DNA from: Tropicibacter alexandrii
GTDB lineage: Bacteria > Pseudomonadota > Alphaproteobacteria > Rhodobacterales > Rhodobacteraceae
DNA: 64,000 bases
NCBI RefSeq assembly: GCF_003667315.2
Contig: NZ_RCTZ02000018.1
Location: 22,116 to 86,115 of the forward strand
Direction: 5' to 3'
Below, in pieces: positions 7,843 through 16,221 of this stretch. Every line of letters starts with the position of its first letter. The first letter of the stretch is position 1. Below the pieces are notes generated by a model. The model saw only the letters and a list, made by a program, of their open reading frames with translations. It did no database searches and was not told where the DNA came from. The translations under genes and the position numbers were made by a program.

Positions 7843-8553
7843 ATGACCGACACGACCAGACCGGTGGACAAGACCGCCATCCGCCACGCCGCCACCGTGA
7901 TCGTGCTGCGCGACCGCCATACCCGCCCGAGGGTCCTGATGGGCCAGCGCGGGGCAAAGGCCGCCTTCATGCCGAACAAGTTCGTCTTTCCCGGCGGCGC
8001 GGTCGATGCCGCCGACGCGCATGTGCCGCTGGCCCGTCCGCTGCCACCGCTCTGCGCTGCGAGGCTGTCGGAGGACGCCGAACCGGCGCTGGCCCGCGCG
8101 CTGGCCGCTGCCGCCGTGCGCGAGTTGTGGGAGGAAACGGGCCAGATCCTCGGCGTGCCCGCCCCGTGGCCGGGCAACATCCCCGAAGACTGGCTGAGCT
8201 TCGCGGGCACGGGCCACCGCCCCGCCGCCGATGCGTTGCAATTCGTGTTCCGCGCCATCACCCCGCCGGGGCGTCCGCGCCGCTTCGACGCGCGCTTCTT
8301 CATGCTCGATGCCGAGGCGCTGGTGTCCGACCCGGACGATTTCGCCGCCGCCACGGACGAGTTGAGCCACCTGCAATGGATCGCCGTCGACGAGGTGCGC
8401 AATTTCGACCTGCCCTTCATCACGGAGGTGGTGCTGGCCGAGGTCGCTGCGCGGGCGCAGGATGACACGCCGCCCGACAGCGTGCCCTTCTTTCGCAACG
8501 ATGACGAGGAAAGCCTGTTTCTGCGGATTCACGGCCAACCCATGGTGGATTGA
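7843..8553 (+). CDS. Nudix-superfamily hydrolase
   Basis: A 236-residue Nudix hydrolase that should cleave a nucleoside diphosphate linked to another group. The box is split: the FPGGAVD start is followed by about 30 extra residues before AAVRELWEETGQILG, which carries the metal-binding RELxEETG. A split box of this kind is seen in the CoA-pyrophosphatase-like NUDT7/NUDT19 relatives, but the substrate is not certain. It starts 12 bases after the DUF983 stop and the esterase follows after 3 bases, so the three genes form one unit. Confidence 0.8.
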   Translation: MTDTTRPVDKTAIRHAATVIVLRDRHTRPRVLMGQRGAKAAFMPNKFVFPGGAVDAADAHVPLARPLPPLCAARLSEDAEPALARALAAAAVRELWEETGQILGVPAPWPGNIPEDWLSFAGTGHRPAADALQFVFRAITPPGRPRRFDARFFMLDAEALVSDPDDFAAATDELSHLQWIAVDEVRNFDLPFITEVVLAEVAARAQDDTPPDSVPFFRNDDEESLFLRIHGQPMVD

Positions 8554-8556
8554 GCC

Positions 8557-9318
8557 ATGCTGAACGTGATCGAGACCGGCTCGCTGGATGCCCTGCCTCT
8601 GCTGATCGCCCATGGCCTGTTCGGGTCGGGGCGCAACTGGGGCGTGATCGCCAAGCGGATGGCGGATCACCGCCATGTCCTGACGCCGGATATGCGCAAC
8701 CATGGTGACAGCCCGCAGACGGAGACGCACAGCTACCTGGACATGGCCTCCGATCTCGCCGAGGTGATCGAAACCCATGGCGGTCGGGCCGACGTGGTGG
8801 GCCACTCGATGGGCGGCAAGGCGGCGATGGCGCTGGCGATCACCCACCCCGAACGGGTCAACCGGCTGGTCGTGGCCGATATCGCGCCGGTCAGCTATGG
8901 CCACAGCCAGATGCAATTCATCGACGCCATGCGGTCTGTCGACCTGTCGCAGGTCACGCGCCGGTCGGACGCGGTCGAACAACTGGCGCGCCATGTCGAG
9001 GACAAGGCGCTGCAAAGCTTCTTCACCCAGTCGCTGGACGTCGCCGGCCGACGCTGGAAATACAATCTCGACACCCTGACGCGCGACATGGACAAGATCC
9101 TGTCCTTTCCCGATCTGGACGGCCAGTTTGACGGTCCGACCCTGTTCCTGTCCGGGGCCGACAGCGACTATGTCCTGCCGGAGCACCGCGACACCATCCG
9201 GCGATACTTTCCCAAGGCGCGTTTTGCAAAGATCCCCGGCGCGGGCCATTGGCTGCATGCCGACAAGCCGCGCGAATTCGAGGCCTCCCTGCGGGCCTTC
9301 CTGCCACTGGCGGATTGA
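8557..9318 (+). CDS. Alpha/beta-hydrolase esterase (YbfF-like)
   Basis: A 253-residue soluble hydrolase. The nucleophile elbow is GHSMGG with Ser84, an acidic residue follows in SGADSDYV, and the catalytic His is in GAGHWLHAD. The GLFGSGRNW oxyanion region near residue 20 and MRNHGDSP fit the YbfF/esterase branch. It is the last gene of the DUF983-Nudix-esterase unit; the natural substrate is unknown. Confidence 0.85.
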   Translation: MLNVIETGSLDALPLLIAHGLFGSGRNWGVIAKRMADHRHVLTPDMRNHGDSPQTETHSYLDMASDLAEVIETHGGRADVVGHSMGGKAAMALAITHPERVNRLVVADIAPVSYGHSQMQFIDAMRSVDLSQVTRRSDAVEQLARHVEDKALQSFFTQSLDVAGRRWKYNLDTLTRDMDKILSFPDLDGQFDGPTLFLSGADSDYVLPEHRDTIRRYFPKARFAKIPGAGHWLHADKPREFEASLRAFLPLAD

Positions 9319-9365
9319 CGGGCTGATGGGCTGACGGCCGGCCACCGCCTATGCGGGGGCAGGCA

Positions 9366-10328
9366 TCACGTGTCGAGGATGCGCAACTCTCCGTCGAGCC
9401 ATGGCAGCACCTCCAGCGCCGGGGCGATCACGGTTTCGCCGATCAGGTGGCGCAAGGTCCGCGCCATGTCGCGCGGCACCGTCCCGCCCCAATCCGCCCC
9501 GGCAAACAGCGACACCGTGCGCGCGAAAGGGGCAAAAGGCAGCGGGTGCGCCTCGAGTGCGCCGTGCTGGCGGACGGCGCGCATGTATCCCATGGGGGTC
9601 GTCAGCGTCCATCCCGCCCCGCGCGCCACCAGCGTCATCAGGGACAGGTGCGACCCGATCTCGAACCTGTCCGGAAAGTCGAGCCCCAGCCGCTTCAGCT
9701 GCGCCTCGACCTGCCGCCCGATCAGTTGCGCCCGGTCATAGCGCAGAAAGGGCAGCGCGTGCATGACCGCCTCTGCACCGCCCAATTCGGCCGCCTTGCC
9801 GCGCCCGCAGACCAGAATGTAGGGTTCCAGAACCAGCGGGTGTTCCACGACGCCGTCCATGACTTCGCCCGACGACCCCGCCACGCCGACATGCAGCCGC
9901 TGGGCCACGACCTCGGCCTTGATCTCGTGGCTGGGCGCGGTGATCAGCCGGAACCGGCACCCGGCCATGCTGTCTGCAAGCATCGTCACGAGACGCGGCG
10001 TCAGGTCGTTGTCGAAATCGTCGATCATGCCGAGACTCAATTCCGGCAGGTGGCCAAGCTCCATCACGCTCAGTTCGTCCTGCGCCAGCCGGAGCTGGCC
10101 CAGCACCGCCCGCGTCCGCGTGAGAAAGCTGCGCCCCGCCGGAGTCAGCACCATCGGCCGCCGGGCATGGTCCACAAGCTCGACGCCCAGCGCCGTTTCG
10201 AGGTTGCGCATCTGCTGGCTGACCGCAGGCAGGCTCAAACCCGTCGCCTGCGATGCGCCCGCAACCGACCCGGTTGCAGCCAGCGCCTCGAACACTTCGA
10301 GGCCGCGCAATGACACTCCCTTGAGCAT
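9366..10328 (-). CDS. LysR-family transcriptional regulator
   Basis: A 320-residue regulator with an N-terminal winged helix-turn-helix (SLRGLEVFEALAATGSVAGA...LSLPAVSQQMRNLE, residues 6-45) and a C-terminal periplasmic-binding-like effector domain from about 90. The start ATG opens MLKGVSLRGLEVF; codons further upstream read as non-protein. No target can be assigned: it converges on the esterase gene and is co-directional with the lipoprotein gene upstream. Confidence 0.85.
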   Translation of the reverse strand: MLKGVSLRGLEVFEALAATGSVAGASQATGLSLPAVSQQMRNLETALGVELVDHARRPMVLTPAGRSFLTRTRAVLGQLRLAQDELSVMELGHLPELSLGMIDDFDNDLTPRLVTMLADSMAGCRFRLITAPSHEIKAEVVAQRLHVGVAGSSGEVMDGVVEHPLVLEPYILVCGRGKAAELGGAEAVMHALPFLRYDRAQLIGRQVEAQLKRLGLDFPDRFEIGSHLSLMTLVARGAGWTLTTPMGYMRAVRQHGALEAHPLPFAPFARTVSLFAGADWGGTVPRDMARTLRHLIGETVIAPALEVLPWLDGELRILDT

Positions 10329-10389
10329 GATATATCCCCACCCGGCGCCGGGATGTTCCGCAATCGGCCCGTCGTGGTCAAGCCGTCCG

Positions 10390-10770
10390 TTACAACCCTC
10401 GGCAGATCTGTTCGGCCTGCGCGGCGTAGCCTTTGTAGCGCTGCCAGAACGCCTCGTTGGCGGGGTTGTCGGATTGCCGGACTTCCTGCGCCCGGTGCGG
10501 ATCGGCGTAAAAGCTCGCCGCCTTCTGCTGTTCGCCGCCACTGAGCGTGCCGGAGGCCACACCCTGCACGCAGCCGCACAGGCGCGTATTCGCCGCCTTG
10601 CGGCCCGAGCGCAGACAGGCCGCATAGATCGGGCCCGAGGTCTGGAACGTATCGATCACCGGGGCCGTGCGCAGCGTTGCGCCCGATGTGCCGTAATAGC
10701 GTGCGTTTCGATCCCCGCCCCCGCAGGCGGCCAATGCCGCCAGCGCCAAGATCATCCCTGCTGTTCTCAT
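10390..10770 (-). CDS. Small lipoprotein of unknown function
   Basis: A 126-residue protein beginning MRTAGMILALAALAACGGG. The LAAC lipobox predicts lipid attachment at Cys16 and export. The mature part has a cluster of Cys residues (YAACLRSG, RLCGCVQG, QICRGL) that may form disulfides. Homologues in Rhodobacteraceae are sometimes named arginine transporter, but nothing visible supports transport. It lies between the LysR gene and the cydAB operon. Confidence 0.65.
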   Translation of the reverse strand: MRTAGMILALAALAACGGGDRNARYYGTSGATLRTAPVIDTFQTSGPIYAACLRSGRKAANTRLCGCVQGVASGTLSGGEQQKAASFYADPHRAQEVRQSDNPANEAFWQRYKGYAAQAEQICRGL

Positions 10771-10968
10771 CACACCTGTCTCTTGTCCTGACCTTGCGGG
10801 TTGTCCCGTCTGATGGCCAAACTGCCTTTGCGGGCATCATGCCCGAAACTGCCACGCTTCGCAACGCAGAGCGCACGCGTGCCATAGAGTCGCAATGCGC
10901 GCAGAGGTTTCGACGCGGCACCTGTCGCGCCTACACTTGTACCAACCAGCAATCTCAAGAGTTTGGTC

Positions 10969-12387
10969 ATGCTTGCCGATTTTTCCGCCGAGACGCTGGC
11001 CCGGATGCAGTTCGCGTTCACCGTCTCGTTCCACATCATCTTTCCTGCCTTCTCGATCGGGTTGGCCAGCTACCTCGCGGTGCTGAACGGGCTGTGGCTG
11101 AAGACCCGGGACGAGACCTATCTGACGTTGTTCCAATACTGGAAAAAGATCTTTGCCGTCGCCTTCGGCATGGGGGTCGTGTCGGGCATCGTCATGTCCT
11201 ACCAGTTCGGCACCAACTGGTCGGTGTTTTCCGACAGGGCCGGGCCGGTGGTCGGGCCGCTGATGGCCTACGAGGTGCTGTCGGCCTTTTTCCTCGAAGC
11301 GGGCTTCCTTGGCATCATGCTGTTCGGACGCGCCCGCGTGGGCGAGCGTCTGCACATGTTCGCGACGGTCATGGTCGCGCTTGGCACGCTGATGTCCGCC
11401 ACGTGGATTCTGAGCGTGAACAGCTGGATGCAGACCCCCGCGGGCTATTCGGTAAACGCGGACGGGCAATTCGTGCCCGAGGACTGGTGGGCCATCGTCT
11501 TCAACCCGTCCTTCCCCTACCGGCTGGTGCACATGGTGCTGGCGGCCTACCTGACGACCGCGCTGGTGGTGGGGGCCGTCGGCGCGCTGCACCTGCTGCG
11601 CAACCGCGCCGATCCCGAGGCGCGGCGGATGTTCTCGATGGCGATGTGGATGGCGGCGCTGGTCACGCCCTTGCAGATTTTCGCGGGCGACGCGCACGGG
11701 CTGAACACGCTGGAACACCAACCCGCCAAGGTCATGGCCATGGAAGGCCATTACGACAGCCACCCCGACGGCGCGCCGCTGATCCTTTTCGGGATCCCCA
11801 ACGCCGCCGAGAAGCGCATCGATTACGCGGTGGAAATCCCCAAGCTCAGTTCGCTGATCCTCAAGCACGACCTGAACGCACCGCTGGACGGTCTCGATAC
11901 CATCTCCGACGACGACGAGCCCCCCGTCGCCATCGTGTTCTGGAGCTTTCGTATCATGATCGCGCTCGGCTTTGCCATGCTGGGTCTGGGCGTCTGGAGC
12001 CTGTGGGCCCGCTGGCGCGGACGGCTTTATGACAGCCCGCTGCTGCACCGGGCGGCGCTGGCCATGGGGCCTGCCGGGTTCGTCGCGGTGCTGGCAGGCT
12101 GGGTGACGACCGAGGTCGGCCGCCAGCCCTTTACCGTCTACGGCCTGTTGCGCACCTCGGACAGCCTTGCCCCGGTGGATGCCCCGGCCGTGGCGACCTC
12201 GTTGATCGCCTTCATCGTGGTCTATTTCTTCGTCTTCGGCGCGGGCACCTATTACATCGCGCGGATGATGAACAAGCGTCCCGGCGCCCTAACGATCGGT
12301 CTGGCGGACGGCCCGATCCGGACCGCTGGCATCACCCCTGCCCTGCAAACCCACGGCCCATCGAAGGAGAGCCGCCATGGCACTTGA
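10969..12387 (+). CDS. cydA: Cytochrome bd-type quinol oxidase subunit I (CIO-type)
   Basis: A 472-residue, multi-span membrane protein that oxidises quinol and reduces O2 to water. The N-terminus MLADFSAETLARMQFAF carries His22 in FHIIFPAF, the ligand for a high-spin heme, and PYRLVHMVLAAYL supplies a second heme His. GRQPFTVYG is a hallmark of the family. The periplasmic Q-loop is short, as in the cyanide-insensitive oxidase branch. The ATG at 10969 matches the family N-terminus; a TTG six bases earlier is less likely. It overlaps cydB by 11 bases. Confidence 0.95.
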   Translation: MLADFSAETLARMQFAFTVSFHIIFPAFSIGLASYLAVLNGLWLKTRDETYLTLFQYWKKIFAVAFGMGVVSGIVMSYQFGTNWSVFSDRAGPVVGPLMAYEVLSAFFLEAGFLGIMLFGRARVGERLHMFATVMVALGTLMSATWILSVNSWMQTPAGYSVNADGQFVPEDWWAIVFNPSFPYRLVHMVLAAYLTTALVVGAVGALHLLRNRADPEARRMFSMAMWMAALVTPLQIFAGDAHGLNTLEHQPAKVMAMEGHYDSHPDGAPLILFGIPNAAEKRIDYAVEIPKLSSLILKHDLNAPLDGLDTISDDDEPPVAIVFWSFRIMIALGFAMLGLGVWSLWARWRGRLYDSPLLHRAALAMGPAGFVAVLAGWVTTEVGRQPFTVYGLLRTSDSLAPVDAPAVATSLIAFIVVYFFVFGAGTYYIARMMNKRPGALTIGLADGPIRTAGITPALQTHGPSKESRHGT

Positions 12388-13381
12388 TCTGGCTTTCATC
12401 TGGGCCGGGCTGATCGCCTTTGCGGTGTTGGTCTACGTCGTTCTCGACGGGTTCGACCTTGGCATCGGCATCCTGTTTCCCTTCGCCAAGACCGAAGGCG
12501 ACCGCGATCTGATGATGAACTCGGTCGCGCCGGTCTGGGATGGCAACGAGACATGGCTGGTACTGGGCGGCGGCGGCCTGTTCGCGGTGTTCCCGCTGGC
12601 CTATGCGGTGGTGATGCCCGCGCTTTACATGCCGATCACGCTGATGCTGCTTGCGCTGGTGTTCCGGGGCGTCTCCTTCGAGTACCGCTGGCGCACCAAA
12701 CGCTGGAAGCGGGTCTGGGATGCGGCGTTCTTCGGCGGATCGTTCCTTGCGGCGCTGTGCCAAGGCATCGCGCTGGGGGCGCTGGTGCAGGGGATCGAAA
12801 TCGAGGGCCGCGCCTATGCGGGCGGCTGGTTCGACTGGCTGACCCCGTTCTCGGTGCTGACTGGCGTGGCGGTGGTCGTGGGCTATGCCTTGTTGGGCGC
12901 CTGCTGGCTGGTGCTCAAGATCGAGGACGCGCTGAACATGCAGATGCGCGGCTATGCACGGCTTCTGGGCATCGCGACATTGGTCCTGATCGGTCTGGTC
13001 AGCCTGCTGACGCCCTTTCAGGACCCGGTCTATTTCCAACGCTGGTTCAGCCTGCCCGGCAGCCTGTGGACGATGATCGTGCCGGTGGTGATGCTGGCGC
13101 TGGTCTGGGTGTTCTTCACGGGACTGGCGCGCGGGTCGGATGTGACGCCGATGCTGGCGGCGCTGGGATTCTTCGTCGTAGGCTTCATCGGGCTGGGCAT
13201 CAGCTTCTACCCGATGATGGTGCCACCGTCGCTGACCATATGGCAGGCAGCCGCCCCCGAGAGCAGCCTTGCCTTTGCACTGGTCGGCGCGGTGATCCTG
13301 ATCCCGATCATCCTTGCCTACACGGCCTATGCCTACTGGGTGTTCCGGGGCAAGATGGACCCGAACGAGGGCTATCATTGA
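12377..13381 (+). CDS. cydB: Cytochrome bd-type quinol oxidase subunit II
   Basis: A 334-residue membrane protein with the CydB signature LDGFDLGIGILFPF at the N-terminus, the VWDGNETWLVLGGG segment and about eight to nine membrane spans. It pairs with CydA to form the terminal oxidase. It overlaps the cydA end by 11 bases, and its stop overlaps the next start codon by one base (TGATG), so the three genes are coupled. Confidence 0.95.
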   Translation: MALDLAFIWAGLIAFAVLVYVVLDGFDLGIGILFPFAKTEGDRDLMMNSVAPVWDGNETWLVLGGGGLFAVFPLAYAVVMPALYMPITLMLLALVFRGVSFEYRWRTKRWKRVWDAAFFGGSFLAALCQGIALGALVQGIEIEGRAYAGGWFDWLTPFSVLTGVAVVVGYALLGACWLVLKIEDALNMQMRGYARLLGIATLVLIGLVSLLTPFQDPVYFQRWFSLPGSLWTMIVPVVMLALVWVFFTGLARGSDVTPMLAALGFFVVGFIGLGISFYPMMVPPSLTIWQAAAPESSLAFALVGAVILIPIILAYTAYAYWVFRGKMDPNEGYH

Positions 13382-13482
13382 TGCCCCCGCTGCTGCGCAA
13401 ATGGGCTTGGTTCATCGGGCTGTGGCTGGCCAGCGTGGTGGTGCTGGGCGTGGTCGCATGGGTGATCCGGCTGGCGATCTAG
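13381..13482 (+). CDS. DUF2474 micro-protein, CydX-like oxidase partner
   Basis: A 33-residue single-span protein, MPPLLRKWAWFIGLWLAS at the start, with a basic cytoplasmic end and one hydrophobic helix. It begins at the last base of the cydB stop codon. Small DUF2474/CydX-type proteins stabilise the heme core of bd oxidases, and size, topology and coupling to cydB all fit. Confidence 0.8.
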   Translation: MPPLLRKWAWFIGLWLASVVVLGVVAWVIRLAI

Positions 13483-14360
13483 GGCGCGATCACCGTGACG
13501 CCGGGGATGCGGCTGATCTCGTACATGTCGTCCTCGTAGAGTTCCGACAGCATGTCGACATAGGCCGCATCCCATCCCGGTAGGTCCAGTTCCTCTTCGA
13601 TCGCCTCGTCGAGCGCGTATTTGTCGAGGAAGGCCGACATCACGCGGCGCTTCTGCATCTCGTTGATCGTTGGGTTTTCCTTGAGGAAGGCGCGGAACCG
13701 CTTCATCCCCTCGCGCGAGATGATCGAGGCGAAGACATCGAACGCGCCGGTGATCTTGCGGGTGATCTCGATCCCGGCCATTTCGCGGATGACCTGCCCC
13801 CAGATCAGCGGCGTGTCCTCGTTGCACCAGACGGTGATCGGCATCTGCGGCACATCGGCGCGAATGCGTCGGATCAGGTCGGACCAGCGCAGGTGCATCG
13901 GCTCGACCCCGGACAGGAAATCAAGGAAATCCGTATGCGGCGTGGCGGCAAAGGCGGCGGGCAAAAAGCTGGCGGGGTCGCGCAGCCCCATGAACAGTTC
14001 CACATCGTCCTGTGCGAAGATGCGGGCAAAGGTGGCCAGCCGCGCCTCGGCCTTGCGATAGACGCGCCCGCCGGAAAACATCAGCTTGGGCACGCAAAAG
14101 AAATTGTCGTTCGACAGCACAAGCCGGTCGATCTGGGCCGGGTCCTCTGTCAGGATCGCGTCCAGCAGGATCTCGCGTACGTCGGGCGCGGGTTGCGCCG
14201 CGCCGATGCGATTGATCGAGTCGGTCAGAAGCTGGCGATAGGTGCTGGGCCCGGGGACCGAAACGCCGTCATGCCGCCAGGCTTCGGAATTGCGCAACAG
14301 ACATTTCAGGATGCGGTCCTCATCCGTGCAGTGAAGACCGGTATGTAGGATGACCTGCAT
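13479..14360 (-). CDS. Conserved protein of unknown function (possible sulfotransferase-like fold)
   Basis: A 293-residue soluble protein starting MQVILHTGLHCTDEDRIL. The opening hydrophobic strand followed by HTGLHCT resembles the nucleotide-binding start of sulfotransferase-like proteins in roseobacters, but the classical Lys/Thr-Gly-Ser/Thr-Thr is missing, so I do not assign activity. The C-terminal half contains DVFASIISREGMKRFRAFL. It converges with the DUF2474 gene, overlapping it by 4 bases. Confidence 0.6.
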   Translation of the reverse strand: MQVILHTGLHCTDEDRILKCLLRNSEAWRHDGVSVPGPSTYRQLLTDSINRIGAAQPAPDVREILLDAILTEDPAQIDRLVLSNDNFFCVPKLMFSGGRVYRKAEARLATFARIFAQDDVELFMGLRDPASFLPAAFAATPHTDFLDFLSGVEPMHLRWSDLIRRIRADVPQMPITVWCNEDTPLIWGQVIREMAGIEITRKITGAFDVFASIISREGMKRFRAFLKENPTINEMQKRRVMSAFLDKYALDEAIEEELDLPGWDAAYVDMLSELYEDDMYEISRIPGVTVIAP

Positions 14361-14443
14361 GGATCGGGCGTTCCGGGGTTTTTGTTGGCTCGGGCGCGCA
14401 CTATAACCGGATTTGAACAAAGGGAAACAGCGGATTGGGCGGC

Positions 14444-16096
14444 ATGGCGCAGGCAGAGACAGGCATGCAGGGACAACACCGGCGCTGGCCGAGCCGCTGG
14501 TCGGTCGGCGCGGTCGTGATCGCGGTGATCGTCGTGGCGCCGATCCTGTCGGTGTTGGGCATCGCCCTGTTCCCGCGCGAGAATATCTGGCCCCACCTGA
14601 TCTCGACCACCCTTCCGCGATATCTCTGGAACACGCTCATCCTGATGTGCGGCGTGGGTCTGTTGTCGGCGATGGTCGGGACCGGGGCGGCTTGGCTGGT
14701 GTCGCGCTACGATTTCCCGGGGCGGCGCGCGCTCGAATGGCTGTTGCTGCTGCCATTGGCGATTCCGGCCTATGTGGGCGCCTATGCGCTGGTGGATTTC
14801 CTCGAATATGCCGGGCCGGTCCAGACCGCGCTGCGCGGCATCTTCGGCTGGGAAAGCAGCCGCGACTACTGGTTCCCGCAAATCCGGTCCATGGGCGCGG
14901 CGATCCTCGTGCTGGCGGCGGCGATGTTCCCCTATGTCTATCTGCTGACCCGCGCGGCCTTTCGCGAACAATCCGCCGCCTCCGAAGAGGTCGCCCAGTC
15001 GCTGGGCAGCGGCGCCTTTGCCCGGTTCTGGCGTGTCGGCCTGCCGCTGGCCCGCCCCGCCATCGCCGCCGGTGTCGCCATCGTCATGATGGAAAGCGTC
15101 AACGATTTCGGCACCGTCGATTATTTCGCCGTGCAGACCCTGACGACCGGGATCTTCTCGACCTGGCTCGAGGCGAACAACGCGGGCGGCGCGGCGCAGA
15201 TCGCGTCGGTCGTGTTGTTCCTCGTGATCTTCCTCGTGCTGATGGAGAAGGTCTCTCGCCGCAAGATGCGCTTCTTCAACCTGTCGACCCGCCACCGCCC
15301 CGTCCCGCGCAAGCCGCTGAGCGGCCCTGCGGCGTGGCTGGCGACGCTGGCCTGCGCCCTGCCCTTTGCCATGGGCTTCGTCCTGCCCGCCGGGGTGATC
15401 TTTGGCCATGCGGTCGAAAATGCCGAGAACTGGACCGATCCCGAACTGTGGCTGGCCGTGTGGCATACGCTGTCGGTCGGCGGCATCGCGGCGGTGATCA
15501 CGGTGCTGGCGGGCGTGTTCCTTGTCTATGGCGTGCGCCTGTCCGGGCGGCGCTTGCCGCGCCTTTTGCTGCCGGTGACGACCATCGGCTACGCGGCGCC
15601 GGGCGCGGTGCTGGGCGTCGGCATCCTGATCCCGCTCGCCGCGATCGACAATTTCGTGGCGGACGGGATCTGGGGCCTGACCGGCTGGGACCCGGGCCTG
15701 ATCCTGACGGGCACGGCCTTTGCGCTGGTCCTGTCCTATTGCGTGCGCTTCTTCGCCATCGCGCAGGGCGCGGCGGATGCGGCGATGGGGCGTGTGTCCC
15801 CCAACCTTGCCTCGGCAGCCCGGTCATTGGGCCGCAACCAAGGGCAGGTGCTGGTCGACATCTACTACCCCTTGATGCGCGCCTCGGTCGCCTCGGCGCT
15901 GTTGCTGGTCTTTGTCGACTGCGTCAAGGAACTGCCCGCCACGCTGCTGCTGCGCCCGTTCAACTACGACACGCTGGCGACGCGCGTGCATGAGCAGGCC
16001 TCGCTCGAAGCCCTGGGCGAAGCCGCCCCGGCGGCGATGCTGGTGATCCTCGTGGGGCTATTGGCCGTCGGGTTGCTGGCGCGAGCAAATCGTTGA
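14444..16096 (+). CDS. ABC transporter permease, two fused domains (ferric-iron type)
   Basis: A 550-residue permease with about twelve membrane spans and two copies of the binding-protein-dependent transport domain. Each copy has the ATPase-contacting loop: EVAQSLGSGAFARFWRVG and, in the second half, SAARSLGRNQGQVLVDIYY. The layout matches FbpB/CysTW-like iron(III) permeases (COG1178). No binding protein or ATPase gene lies next to it, so partners must be encoded elsewhere. ATG at 14444 is preferred; a TTG at 14435 and an ATG at 14465 are in frame. Confidence 0.85.
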   Translation: MAQAETGMQGQHRRWPSRWSVGAVVIAVIVVAPILSVLGIALFPRENIWPHLISTTLPRYLWNTLILMCGVGLLSAMVGTGAAWLVSRYDFPGRRALEWLLLLPLAIPAYVGAYALVDFLEYAGPVQTALRGIFGWESSRDYWFPQIRSMGAAILVLAAAMFPYVYLLTRAAFREQSAASEEVAQSLGSGAFARFWRVGLPLARPAIAAGVAIVMMESVNDFGTVDYFAVQTLTTGIFSTWLEANNAGGAAQIASVVLFLVIFLVLMEKVSRRKMRFFNLSTRHRPVPRKPLSGPAAWLATLACALPFAMGFVLPAGVIFGHAVENAENWTDPELWLAVWHTLSVGGIAAVITVLAGVFLVYGVRLSGRRLPRLLLPVTTIGYAAPGAVLGVGILIPLAAIDNFVADGIWGLTGWDPGLILTGTAFALVLSYCVRFFAIAQGAADAAMGRVSPNLASAARSLGRNQGQVLVDIYYPLMRASVASALLLVFVDCVKELPATLLLRPFNYDTLATRVHEQASLEALGEAAPAAMLVILVGLLAVGLLARANR

Positions 16097-16145
16097 GAGT
16101 TGGGCCTTGATCAAGCACCGCGAGTCGGCATAAGAGAGCGCGGGC

Positions 16146-16221
16146 GCCCCTATAGCTCAGCTGGTAGAGCAACTGATTTGTAATCAGTAGGTCCGCGGTT
16201 CGAGTCCGTGTGGGGGCACCA
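16146..16221 (+). tRNA. tRNA-Thr (UGU anticodon)
   Basis: The acceptor stem GCCCCTA pairs with TGGGGGC, the D-arm carries AGCTCAGCTGGTAGAGC, the anticodon arm is ACTGA-TTTGTAA-TCAGT with anticodon TGT, and the T-arm has GGTTCGAGTCC. The CCA end is encoded. The 3' half of the gene also encodes, on the other strand, the last residues of a serine recombinase, so this tRNA is the integration site of the island that follows. Confidence 0.95.
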
